A stretch of DNA of 64,000 nt from Pyronema omphalodes (taxonomy: Eukaryota; Ascomycota; Pezizomycetes; Pezizales; Pyronemataceae): contig JAJJXM010000037.1 of the NCBI GenBank assembly GCA_024516155.1, positions 496,001-560,000 on the forward strand, written 5' to 3'. Positions within the stretch are counted from its first letter, which is position 1; every line of letters starts with the position of its first letter. Positions 33,530 through 43,399 of the stretch are shown here, one piece after another. A program made the position numbers and the translations under genes. The notes beneath the pieces were generated by a model. That model saw only the letters and a program-made list of their open reading frames with translations, was not told where the DNA came from and searched no databases.

Positions 33530-36500
33530 CTAGTAATCCATCCCTGTCGGTGTTAGGTAGGATGCGGTGGTGGATGAATCTCTAGCCGCGGCGGGACGTG
33601 CCATATATACCAGTTGCGGCTGAGGTCGGTCAATCATACCGTTGTTAAGTTTCCGGCGTTTTTGTGATGATTCCTGTGGCGCCAGTGGTGCATTATGATA
33701 TAGTTGTGGTGGTCTGGCAGGATTGGGGGTTTTTGGTGCAGATCTTGGTGATTGCGTTTCATTTTTCCTTCCAAAGTTCCAACTCAATCCCTGTAATGGT
33801 AAGTCCCCGGGTTGTGTGGAATGTTGAAGAGTTCCAGGAACTTGACTAGGTCCAGGAATTGAAGAATTATTTGATGGTCTGCTAGATGTAGAGGGTGTGG
33901 TATTAGATCCCGGGGGAGTTGCTAGTGTAGATCTTGTCGACTGCATTTTATTGTTGTTCCCGAAATTCCAGCTGAGTCCCTGTAATGGCAAGTCCCCTTG
34001 TTTTTTGGAGTGTTGAAGAGTTCCAGGAACTTGGCTATGTCCAGGAATTGGAGCATTATTTGATGGTCTGCTAGATGTAATGGGTGCGGTGTTCGATTTC
34101 AGGGGAGTTGCTAGTGTAGATCTTGTCGACTGCATTTTATTGTTGTTCCCAAAATTCCAGCTCAGTCCCTGTAATGGCAAGTCCCCTTGTTTTTTGGAGT
34201 GTTGAAGATTTCCAGGAACTTGATAATGACCAGCAATTGCAGAATTATTTGATGGTGTGCTATATGTAGAGGGTGTGGTATTCGATCTCCGGGGAGTTGC
34301 TAGTGTAGATCTTGTCGACTGCATTTTATTGTTGTTCCCAAAATTCCAGCTCAGTCCCTGTAATGGCAAGTCCCCTTGTTTTTTGGAGTGTTGAAGATTT
34401 CCAGGAACTTGATAATGACCAGCAATTGCAGAATTATTTGATGGTGTGCTATATGTAGAGGGTGTGGTATTCGATCTCGGGGGAGTTGCTAGTGTAGATC
34501 TTGTCGACTGCATTTTATTGTTGTTCCCAAAATTCCAGCTCAGTCCCTGCAATGGTAAGTCCCCTTGTTTTTTGGAGTGTTGAAGATTTCCAGGAACTTG
34601 ACTATTTCCAGGAATTGAAGAATTATTTGATGGTGCGCTATATGTAGAGGGTGTGGTATTAGATCCCGGGGGAGTTGCTCGTGCAGATCTTGGCGACTGC
34701 ATTTTATTGTTGTTCCCGAAATTCCAGCTGAGTCCCTGTAATGGCAAGTCCTCTTGTTTTTTGGAGTGTTGAAGATTTCCAGGAACTTGACTATTTCCAG
34801 GAATTGAAGAATTATTTGATGGTGCGCTATATGTAGAGGGTGTGGTATTAGATCCCGGGGGAGTTGCTCGTGCAGATCTTGGCGACTGCATTTTATTGTT
34901 GTTCCCGAAATTCCAGCTGAGTCCCTGTAATGGCAAGTCCCCTGGTTGTTTGGAGTGTTGAAGAGTTCCAGGAACTTGGCTAGGTCCAGGAATTGCCGAA
35001 TTATTTGATGGTGCGCTATATGTAGAGGGTGTGGTATTAGATCCCGGGTGAGTTGCTCGTGCAGATCTCGGCGACTGCATTTTATTGTTGTTCCCGAAAT
35101 TCCAGCTGAGTCCCTGTAATGGCAAGTCCCCTGGTTGTTTGGAGTGTTGAAGAGTTCCAGGAACTTGGCTAGGTCCAGGAATTGCCGAATTATTTGATGG
35201 TGCGCTATATGTAGAGGGTGTGGTATTAGATCCCGGGTGAGTTGCTCGTGCAGATCTCGGCGACTGCATTTTATTGTTGTTCCCGAAGTTCCAGCTCAGT
35301 CCCTGTAATGGCAAGTCCCCTGGTTGTTTGGAGTGTTGAAGATTTCCAGGAACTTGACTAGGTCCAGGAATTGCCGAATTATTTGATGGTGTGTTATATG
35401 TAGAGGGTGTGGTATTCGATCTCAGGGGAGTTGCTCGTGCAGATCTTGTCGACTGCATTTTATTGTTGTTCCCGAAATTCCAGCTGAGTCCCTGTAATGG
35501 CAAGTCCCCTTGTTTTTTGGAGTGTTGAAGATTTCCAGGAACTTGACTAGGTCCAGGAATTGAAGAATTATTTGATGCTGTGCTATATGTAGAGGGTGTG
35601 GTATTAGATCTCAGGGGAGTTGCTGGTGCAGATCTTGGCGACTGCATTTTATTGTTGTACCCGAAATTCCAGCTGAGTCCCTGTAATGGCAAGTCCTCTT
35701 GTTTTTTGGAGTGTTGAAGATTTCCAGGAACTTGACTAGGTCCAGGAATTGAAGAATTATTTGATGCTGTGTTATATATAGAGGGTGTGGTATTCGATCC
35801 CGGGGGAGTTGCTAGTGTAGATCTTGTCGACTGCATTTTATTGTTGTTCCCGAAATTCCAGCTGAGTCCCTGTAATGGCAAGTCCTCTTGTTTTTTGGAG
35901 TGTTGAAGATTTCCAGGAACTTGACTAGGTCCAGGAATTGAAGAATTATTTGATGCTGTGCTATATGTAGAGGGTGTGGTATTAGATCTCAGGGGAGTTG
36001 CTGGTGCAGATCTTGTCGACTGCATTTTATTGTTGTTCCCGAAATTCCAGCTGAGTCCCTGTAATGGCAAGTCCCCTTGTTTTTTGGAGTGTTGAAGATT
36101 TCCAGGAACTTGACTAGGTCCAGGAATTGAAGAATTATTTGATGCTGTGCTATATGTAGAGGGTGTGGTATACGATCTCAGGGGACTTGGTCGTGCAGAT
36201 CTTGGCGACTTCCTTTTATTGTTGTTCCCAAAATTCCAGCTGAGTCCCTGTAATGGCAAGTCCCCTTGTTTTTTGGAGTGTTGAAGATTTCCAGGAACTT
36301 GACAGTCACCGGGAATTGGAGGATTATCTGATAGTGCGCGATAGTTAATGGGTATGTTATTGGATCTCAGATCTTCAATACTACGGCCCGACACTCCAAG
36401 CTGGTCCTCAGGTTGGCTGATCACCGGTTCATCGCTGCGGGATGGTGGTGAAGAATCAGGGAGTCCATGCGATTGTCCTTGGGAACCTACACTCTGCTTC

Positions 36501-36676
36501 TGGCCTTTCTGGGCTGTTCTGAATATGAGAAGTTCTTGCAGCGTCAGCGTTGCATGGAATTTTTCTGGAATCCCAGACGATATTAAAAGTTCCTGGATTC
36601 TCGGACGCGATAACTGTTTTTTAAACTTCCTTTCAATAAACCCCTTGTGTAGCTTCACAAATAATGGGCTGTGCAT
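33530..36676 (-). CDS. Tandem-repeat protein, founder-motif family member 1 (1048 aa)
   Basis: Single exon. The ATG at 36676 is chosen over an upstream one because the resulting N-terminus, MHSPLFVKLHKGFIERKF, aligns with the starts of the genes at 53186 and 57581. A second shared block, SRSDEPVISQPEDQLGV, lies at residues ~79-96. Residues ~126 onward are fourteen tandem units of 63 residues with core DLPLQGLSWNFGNNNKMQS; thirteen are complete and the last is shortened. The C-terminus has a basic patch (QKRRKL) that could be a nuclear signal. No signal peptide or membrane helix. The repeat is rich in Ser, Thr, Pro and Asn and looks disordered with a conserved aromatic core. Function unknown; I know no described family with this unit. 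Confidence 0.75.
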   Translation of the reverse strand: MHSPLFVKLHKGFIERKFKKQLSRPRIQELLISSGIPEKFHATLTLQELLIFRTAQKGQKQSVGSQGQSHGLPDSSPPSRSDEPVISQPEDQLGVSGRSIEDLRSNNIPINYRALSDNPPIPGDCQVPGNLQHSKKQGDLPLQGLSWNFGNNNKRKSPRSARPSPLRSYTTPSTYSTASNNSSIPGPSQVPGNLQHSKKQGDLPLQGLSWNFGNNNKMQSTRSAPATPLRSNTTPSTYSTASNNSSIPGPSQVPGNLQHSKKQEDLPLQGLSWNFGNNNKMQSTRSTLATPPGSNTTPSIYNTASNNSSIPGPSQVPGNLQHSKKQEDLPLQGLSWNFGYNNKMQSPRSAPATPLRSNTTPSTYSTASNNSSIPGPSQVPGNLQHSKKQGDLPLQGLSWNFGNNNKMQSTRSARATPLRSNTTPSTYNTPSNNSAIPGPSQVPGNLQHSKQPGDLPLQGLSWNFGNNNKMQSPRSARATHPGSNTTPSTYSAPSNNSAIPGPSQVPGTLQHSKQPGDLPLQGLSWNFGNNNKMQSPRSARATHPGSNTTPSTYSAPSNNSAIPGPSQVPGTLQHSKQPGDLPLQGLSWNFGNNNKMQSPRSARATPPGSNTTPSTYSAPSNNSSIPGNSQVPGNLQHSKKQEDLPLQGLSWNFGNNNKMQSPRSARATPPGSNTTPSTYSAPSNNSSIPGNSQVPGNLQHSKKQGDLPLQGLSWNFGNNNKMQSTRSTLATPPRSNTTPSTYSTPSNNSAIAGHYQVPGNLQHSKKQGDLPLQGLSWNFGNNNKMQSTRSTLATPRRSNTTPSTYSTPSNNSAIAGHYQVPGNLQHSKKQGDLPLQGLSWNFGNNNKMQSTRSTLATPLKSNTAPITSSRPSNNAPIPGHSQVPGTLQHSKKQGDLPLQGLSWNFGNNNKMQSTRSTLATPPGSNTTPSTSSRPSNNSSIPGPSQVPGTLQHSTQPGDLPLQGLSWNFGRKNETQSPRSAPKTPNPARPPQLYHNAPLAPQESSQKRRKLNNGMIDRPQPQLVYMARPAAARDSSTTASYLTPTGMDY
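33705..36301 (-). repeat. 189-bp coding tandem repeat array, 13 full units plus a partial
   Basis: The unit length is exactly 189 bp (63 codons), so unit gain or loss keeps frame: the first Gln codon of the unit is at 36301 and that of the fourteenth at 33844, i.e. 13 x 189. Neighbouring units are often near-identical (for example the pairs near 35.0-35.3 kb and 34.2-34.5 kb), while outer units are more diverged, indicating recent unequal exchange. One variable position set (KKQ/KQP, STRS/SPRS, TPPG/TPLR/THPG) distinguishes unit types. Confidence 0.93.
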
Positions 36677-39600
36677 GGTTGGACGAGTGGGCCCAGGTGT
36701 CGGCCAATCAGGGGGCAAAGAATCAGTGAGGTGACTAGGTGAAGTGTGTAAGCTGAGGTTTCACGGGAAAAAGACAATCGACGGGTGGGGGGGGGGGGGG
36801 GGGCTCGAAAACGTACACCATGGATATGTGATTGGACCCTTGATGAAGGAAAAAAAAGACTGATGAGAGCGTTAGCTTATTTATTCTCTTTCTGGTGGAC
36901 CTTGGAGTTTTGTTGACAGAAAAGAGGATTGGATGGTTAGTAAATAAATACAGTGTTGACGTAACTAGTATCATTTCTAAAATTCTACCAAGATTTCATA
37001 ATAGGCTAGAGAATGACGTATGGCAGATGCATCGTGTTAAAATCGATCAGAATATGGTATGTTGTCATTATTCCATGTGCCGTCCCATCTTCATAGTCAT
37101 CCTGCGTCATCAATAATTTTGTTGAGGTGTTTATGGAACGACAGAAATGATACCTCCGTAAGATATTGTCACTTCATTGCGCGTGCCGCAGTGTACTTGC
37201 GGCTACCTTAACGGCAATCACTCTAGATCAGCGTCTAAAAACGCTTTCTAAAGCTTCATATTCAGTGCCTACTGACGGAACTATCGCAATGTCGTGGTAC
37301 TGCGGCACATGCTTCCAACGGCCCGTATTTCCAGTCCCCGCTACAGAGCTAACCGAACTGCTAATGGTAACCACGTCTTGCGGAAGGATGTGAACCGGCA
37401 GTCTTCCGGATACCATAGATAGGGCCGCGGCGTCGAACGCAGTCCTTGTCTCCCGGATGGTACATTCTAGATGTCTCTCGTATTTGAATGTCGTAACAAA
37501 CGTGAATATTAACACATATTGCCTGCACCCGGTGTGTCATTATGTGCACCAACAGTTCTGCCATTACCTACAGTCTTGTCCAATCCGTTACTGGATCTAA
37601 CAACATACCGCTTTCTAGATCAACTGCGGACTGGACAGATCGATGGCAAGCGCTCCCATCCAGACTGCAAATTCTGACGGCTCATGGGTAGCTCTCAATA
37701 CGGCATAACAGTCATATCGCTTACCACCGGAGTCATTATCGTATCAAATTTCAAATGTACAATATATTTTTTCCTAACATCTTATCAAAATCAAACCAAT
37801 TCTATTGGATCCAAAATTAAATCAGCTATTCCAATGGGGACTTCCTGATCACCATTCATATCCATCCCGAGTGATCTTCTATGAACGCATTTCACCATGA
37901 TCGACCGCGTGAATTAATGCGAGATATCCTGATGCCTGTTGGTATATTCTAAAGGGGGTTTAGGACAGACTTTACCGGGGTTTACCCGACGATTAAACGC
38001 CTAGAATCTTAGCTCTAAGAAAAACCATGACGTCCAGTTTTCCAAACCGCTTTACGCACAATCTCCTAACCTTCCATCGTCTCAGAGACCTCCAGTGCTT
38101 GAGCCGTACATAGCTTATCCTTCTTATGACGATTAACAAAAATATCAATCTGGCGTGCATGCTACACTACGCACTGTCCCGCACGTAATTTGGCAATTAA
38201 TCTATCCATTAAGAAAAAATTCAGTCTGAACAATCGTCCAACGTTACCGGATGTCTTCCAGTGTTAGAGATAAGTTCCTAGCGTATGACACTAGCGTATC
38301 GTCATGGCATTGTCGTAAAATTTACAGCATCATTGATGTTGAGTGCCACACTCTGGGCATTATAGGTAGCGTGGTCGCCAAGATACCCTTAACCCTTATC
38401 ACGTGACTGATAGGGGCATACAGCTCCAGCCTACGACTCGCGGGTTCCTCGGAGAGCGTCTAGTCTACATTCTAATTACGTTGTGGTACTAGCTTGGCTG
38501 CTAGGCTGCTAGAGACGGTACATTTCAGTAACGTCGGGCACGATACGGAAAATTAAGTTGTAACGTAATATTACAGCCCAAGACTCCAAGCTTGCAAGTT
38601 ACGTTACAACTTTACCATATCCTACCCAGTTGTACTAAAAAGCACCATCTTTAATCAACGTTCTTACAATGGATGAAAGTACAGCCCACATGGCGCCGCT
38701 TACCTCCTGTATGCCATCTTATATACATTCAAGCATAAAGAAAACCTTCCAGGGAATAATATACGATAGTATTATAATATTACAATTGTCATAACGTTAC
38801 GGTTCGCGACAACCAAGAAAGGTTATGTATGGATATCTGATATGCTGACAATCTTCGCGTATCAAGACATGATTGAAATCACAAGATTGGCTGCATACAC
38901 ACTCAGCTACAACATGCGTATATGAACTCCGGGTTGCTTCAACTAGCATAATCCCGCGGCTCTTATACACTGGTTCGAATGCATGATGTAATCATCTTTC
39001 ACATGCTTTATGGTAGCGACCACCAAGGTCCCCCTCGCGACGAAAATTATTCCTGACATACCAAAGGCTACTCCTCAACCACAACCGCAACCACACGAAT
39101 CATAGAGTTTCGAGTCGACTTTTCAAGCTCACCTTGTGAAGAATAATAATACTCGTGACTAAAGGTGGTATGTAAGGACATTTCAAGACATATGAAATGA
39201 CTGTATATCCCTAACCCTGGCTCTCATATTCCGTGCACTGTATTCCATTATAACTATCCGAAAGTCCTGCTGACATCCCTTCCCTACTGGAGAACTTCCC
39301 GTAAGGCTATAGCAACGCTTTTTCTATTACATTTTCCAACAAAACACAATGCCATTTAATCAATCAAAAGTTGTAACTCTGAAATCACAAAGGCATTGGG
39401 GTCAGAGACGCGCTCAATCGTGATGAGCGAATTCGTAATAATTTGCGGTATCAATCTGCTGTGAAATGCAATAGAAAAATTGTTGCTATAGCGTGTCTAT
39501 AGCCTTACGGGAGGTTCTCCACTATATTTGAAAACTTCACCTTCTCCTTACATGTCTCTAGCTGTATTTCCAAAGTTAGCAAATAAGCCTTCATTCTATT

Positions 39601-39698
39601 AACCCTATCCAACGTGAAGAAACATACATACTAATTTTCTTTGATATCCATCGCCGTATACTGATGAGACAATAGCTGTGGTATGGTTGTGACGCATA
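36677..39698. other. 3-kb gene-poor stretch
   Basis: Contains the upstream block of the repeat-protein gene (36804-36842, listed), a G homopolymer at about 36786-36803, and a 14-bp perfect inverted repeat AAGTTGTAACGTAA (38555-38568 and 38599-38612, 30-nt loop). A minus-strand frame at 37228-37515 is open but unsupported. No gene is called. Confidence 0.45.
36804..36842 (-). promoter_or_regulatory. Conserved upstream block of the repeat-protein family, copy 1
   Basis: On the minus strand it reads AGGGTCCAATCACATATCCA then GTGTACGTTTTCGAG. The same block precedes the two paralogs at 53035 and 57448. It lies about 130-165 bp before the ATG. It could be a transcription-factor site, core-promoter element or 5' leader. 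Confidence 0.5.
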
Positions 39699-39701
39699 AT
39701 G

Positions 39702-39965
39702 CTGCTACTGCTACTGCTACTGCTACTGCTACTGCTACTGCTACTGCTACTGCTACTGCTAGCTACTGCTACTGCTACTGCTACTGCTACTGCTACTGCT
39801 ACTGCTACTGCTACTGCTACTGCTACTGCTACTGCTACTGCTACTGCTACTGCTACTGCTACTGCTACTGCTACTGCTACTGCTACTGCTACTGCTACTG
39901 CTACTGCTACTGCTACTGCTACTGCTACTGCTACTGCTACTGCTACTACTACTGCCACTGCCACT
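39702..39965. repeat. GCTACT hexanucleotide microsatellite
   Basis: More than 40 units of GCTACT, with one phase slip near 39760 and degenerate GCCACT/ACTACT units at the right edge, where it abuts a SINE-like copy. Open frames on both strands here are artefacts. Confidence 0.95.
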
Positions 39966-39971
39966 GCCACA

Positions 39972-40170
39972 AACGTTCCCAACCTTAAGGTTATAACGTA
40001 TTCTACAGTCCAAATATATTTCGAAGCTCCAGCTATTATCCTACAGTCTCTCTAGGATCCACCGGATCCACCCCAGAGCGTTGAACCTGTTTCCACCTCT
40101 CTTCTTCCAGCTGGTTTTCATTCCCATCGTTATATTTTGGAGCCCCACTTGACACTCTCCTCTCCTCTGC
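39972..40170 (-). mobile_element. SINE-like retroposon, copy 2
   Basis: Matches the body of the retroposon at 11780-11952 (shared CGTTCCCAACCTTAAGGTTA, GAAGCTCCAGCT, GGTTTTCATTC, TTTTGGAGCCC), with the 5' pyrimidine-rich part near 40150-40170. Its 3' end, on the minus strand, runs directly into the hexanucleotide microsatellite. I could not find a target-site duplication. Confidence 0.65.
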
Positions 40171-40610
40171 TCTCTACATCTCCGCTCAGGTTTATCTTTT
40201 CAGCCTTGTGATGAATCATGGATCATGCATAGGTACTCGTACACCGTTTTAGTTTTATGTAGTTTATAACCTCTCAATCTCGCAACTTTGCAGCTTTGGA
40301 AAAGGTTATCTACCCCCCCCCCCCCCCTCCATCTCCTCGGATTTGGTGTGTGTGTGTGTGTGGCTTGGTATTGGTATTGATGCAGGGATTGATACAGAGA
40401 TTGTTATTGTTATTGTTATTTTATTGTTATTGTTATTGTTATTGTTGTTGTTATTTTATTGTTATTTTATTTCCATGTCGGGGGTTTTCATCGGGGTTTT
40501 TCATCGGGGGTTTTCGTAGTCATGAATACTTCAGTGACCAGTCTTCGGGGGTGTTTTATTCTACAAATCACAGACTGGTTGTTAGTAGTTAGTAGTTAGT
40601 AGCTGGAGAT
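40171..40610. other. Intergenic with C run, GT and TTATTG repeats
   Basis: A C homopolymer (about 40313-40327), a short GT run (40346-40361) and a TTATTG hexanucleotide run (about 40402-40450). No gene. Confidence 0.5.
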
Positions 40611-40930
40611 ATAGATAGATATAGATATAGATATAGATATAGATATAGATATAGATATAGATATAGATATAGATATAGATATAGATATAGATATAGATAT
40701 AGATATAGCTATGGCAATAGATATAGATATAGATATAGATATAGATATAGATATAGATATAGATATAGATATAGATATAGATATAGATATAGATATAGAT
40801 ACTAGTTACTAGATATAGATATAGATATAGATATAGATATAGCTATAGCTATAGATATAGATATAGATACTAGCTAGAGATATAGATATAGCTATATATA
40901 TATCTATAGCTATAAATAAAGATACTAGCT
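40611..40930. repeat. ATATAG hexanucleotide microsatellite
   Basis: Dozens of ATATAG units, near-perfect from 40618 to 40800, then interrupted by ACTAGTTACTAG and ACTAGCTAG variants to about 40930. Confidence 0.93.
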
Positions 40931-41350
40931 AGATATAGCTAGATATAGATAGCAATTGATACCATACATCGCTAAATGCATGCTACATCCAATTCCCATC
41001 CTTCCAAGTTCCAACAATCCCCAGCGCCCGCATCAAACCGCACTTAATTTCCTCCAAACCGCACTTTAATCCCCTCCTCCTCCATCAGCACCAGCACCAC
41101 AGTCCCAACTATCAACGTGAGTCCATAACTTATCTTATAACAGGTATAGACCCCTATCCACTATCCAGCCGCTATTTACTCCTCCCCGATTCGCCGTCTG
41201 TATATGATATTATTTTCTTCCACTTATACTTCTTCCACTTAACGTTCTTCATTCCTCCGCAGCCCGCAGCCCGCAGCCCGCAGCCCGCTGTTCTGCTCTT
41301 CTCATATGTATTCCTGTATTCTAAGCTCCAGCAGCGTCAGCAGCGTCAGC
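40931..41350. other. Unique DNA between microsatellites
   Basis: About 420 bp without a recognisable gene. Contains a small AGCCCGC tandem run near 41261-41288. Confidence 0.4.
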
Positions 41351-41488
41351 ATCTTCTTTTCTTTTCTTTTCTTTTCTTTTCTTTTCTTTTCTTTTCTTTT
41401 CTTTTCTTTTCTTTCTTTTCTTTTCTTTTCTTTTCTTTTCTTTTCTTTTCTTTTCTTTTCTTTTCTTTTCTTTTCTTTTCTTTTCTTT
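41351..41488. repeat. TTTTC pentanucleotide microsatellite
   Basis: About 27 TTTTC units with one single-base slip near 41414. Confidence 0.93.
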
Positions 41489-41516
41489 TTCTTTTATTTG
41501 CAATCCCCAAAATCCC

Positions 41517-41830
41517 CAGACTCCCTAAACCCCCTAAACCCCCTAAACCCCCTAAACCCCCAAGATTCCCTAAACCCCCTAAATCCCCAGATTCCCAAGA
41601 TTCCCTAAATCCCCTAGATTCTCTAGCTAGATAGTAGATTCCCCAAACCCCTAGATTCCCGAGATTTTCTAGATTCCCTAGATAATAGATTCCCTAGATA
41701 ATAGATAATAGATAATAGATAATAGATAATAGATTCCCTAGATAATAGATTCCCTAGATAATAGATTCCCTAGCTAGATTGCCAAGATTCCCTGGATAAT
41801 AGATAATAGATTTCGATATATATATATACC
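41517..41830. repeat. CCCCCTAAA and TAGATAA minisatellites
   Basis: Left part: CCCCTAAAC units (41525-41600), which resemble but are not the fungal telomere unit. Right part: ATTCCCTAGATAATAGATAA variants (41640-41800). Then long C and G homopolymers at 41829-41870 and 41887-41902, possible quadruplex formers. Confidence 0.85.
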
Positions 41831-41917
41831 CCCCCCCTCCCCCCCCCAACCCCCCCCCCCCTCCCCCACTCCTGAGAAAAAAAACGGGGAGGGGGGGGGG
41901 GGTATGCGGTATGGTAA

Positions 41918-42450
<533 letters not shown>

Positions 42451-42535
42451 TCCCTGGGGGACTTGGGACTTGAAACTTGAAACTTTAGCAGCTCATTGTT
42501 TCGCTGTTGTTTCGCTGTTGTTATGATGATGCGTA

Positions 42536-42835
42536 TAGTTTTTATAGTTTTTATAGTTTTTATAGTTTTTATAGTTTTTATAGTTTTTATAGTTTTTATA
42601 GTTTTTATAGTTTTTATAGTTTTTATAGTTTTTATGATTTGTATGATTTTTATAGTTCTTATGATTTTTATAGTTTTTATGATATTTATGATATTTATAG
42701 TTTTTATAGTTTTTATAGTTTTTATAGTTTTTATAGTTTTTATAGTTTTTATAGTTTTTATAGTTTTTATAGTTTTTATAGTTTTTATAGTTTTTATAGT
42801 TTTTATAGTTTTTATGATTTTTATAGTTTTTATAA
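42536..42835. repeat. TTTTTATAG 9-bp minisatellite
   Basis: About 30 units of TTTTTATAG with a central block of variants (TTTGTATGA, TTTTATGA). Followed at 42850-42950 by ACTGTAACCAT-like 11-mers and at 42970-43025 by ATGCTGGTATA units. Confidence 0.93.
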
Positions 42836-43025
42836 TTATGATTCTATTCATGTGTAACTATACTGTAATCATACTGTAACCATACTATAAACATACTGTA
42901 ACCATACTGTAACCATACTGTAAACGTCCTGTAACCATCCTGTAATAAATAGATGACTCTTTACATGCTGGTATGACTTTATGCTGGTATAATGTTATGC
43001 TGGAATAATGTTATGCTGGTATAAT

Positions 43026-43399
43026 GTTATGAACCAAACACCAAAAACCAAAAACTTCAGAAAACAAAAACTAAACCCCAAAAAACTTCAGAAACTACAA
43101 CCTTCAAGAACCACGAACCAAAAAGCAGCAAACAAAAAGCAACAAAAGAAAGTACTAAACAATAAACAACAAGTCATAAAAAGCAATTAACCAATTAACC
43201 AAGTAAACAACAAACAACAAACAACAAACAACCAAAGACCACAAAGAACTAAAGAACCAAAACATAACCCCCAACAATAAAATAAAATACAATACAAAAA
43301 AACACAACAAAAGTCATCCCAGAATACAAACCGCCCATGCATCACCCCACACTTCTTCATCATCCCCATCACTCACTCTCCGCCCCACTCTCCCCACCA
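43026..43399. other. A/C-rich 3' flank of the sterol-transporter gene
   Basis: Purine/C-biased low-complexity DNA with AACAA tandem runs (43205-43235) and the probable 3' untranslated region of the minus-strand gene ending at 43400. Confidence 0.5.

Noticed and set aside
33705..36301. CRISPR-like regular repeats
   Set aside because: The 189-bp periodic units are fully coding, without spacers, in a eukaryotic gene.
37228..37515. 95-codon minus frame with an AALSMVSGRLPVHILPQD segment recalling envelope-like proteins of insect retroelements
   Set aside because: A single short match in memory, no neighbouring retroelement gene or LTR; too weak to report as a feature.
41517..41600. Interstitial telomere repeat
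   Set aside because: The unit is CCCCTAAAC (9 bp), not the fungal TTAGGG hexamer; single-strand C/A bias comes from a minisatellite.
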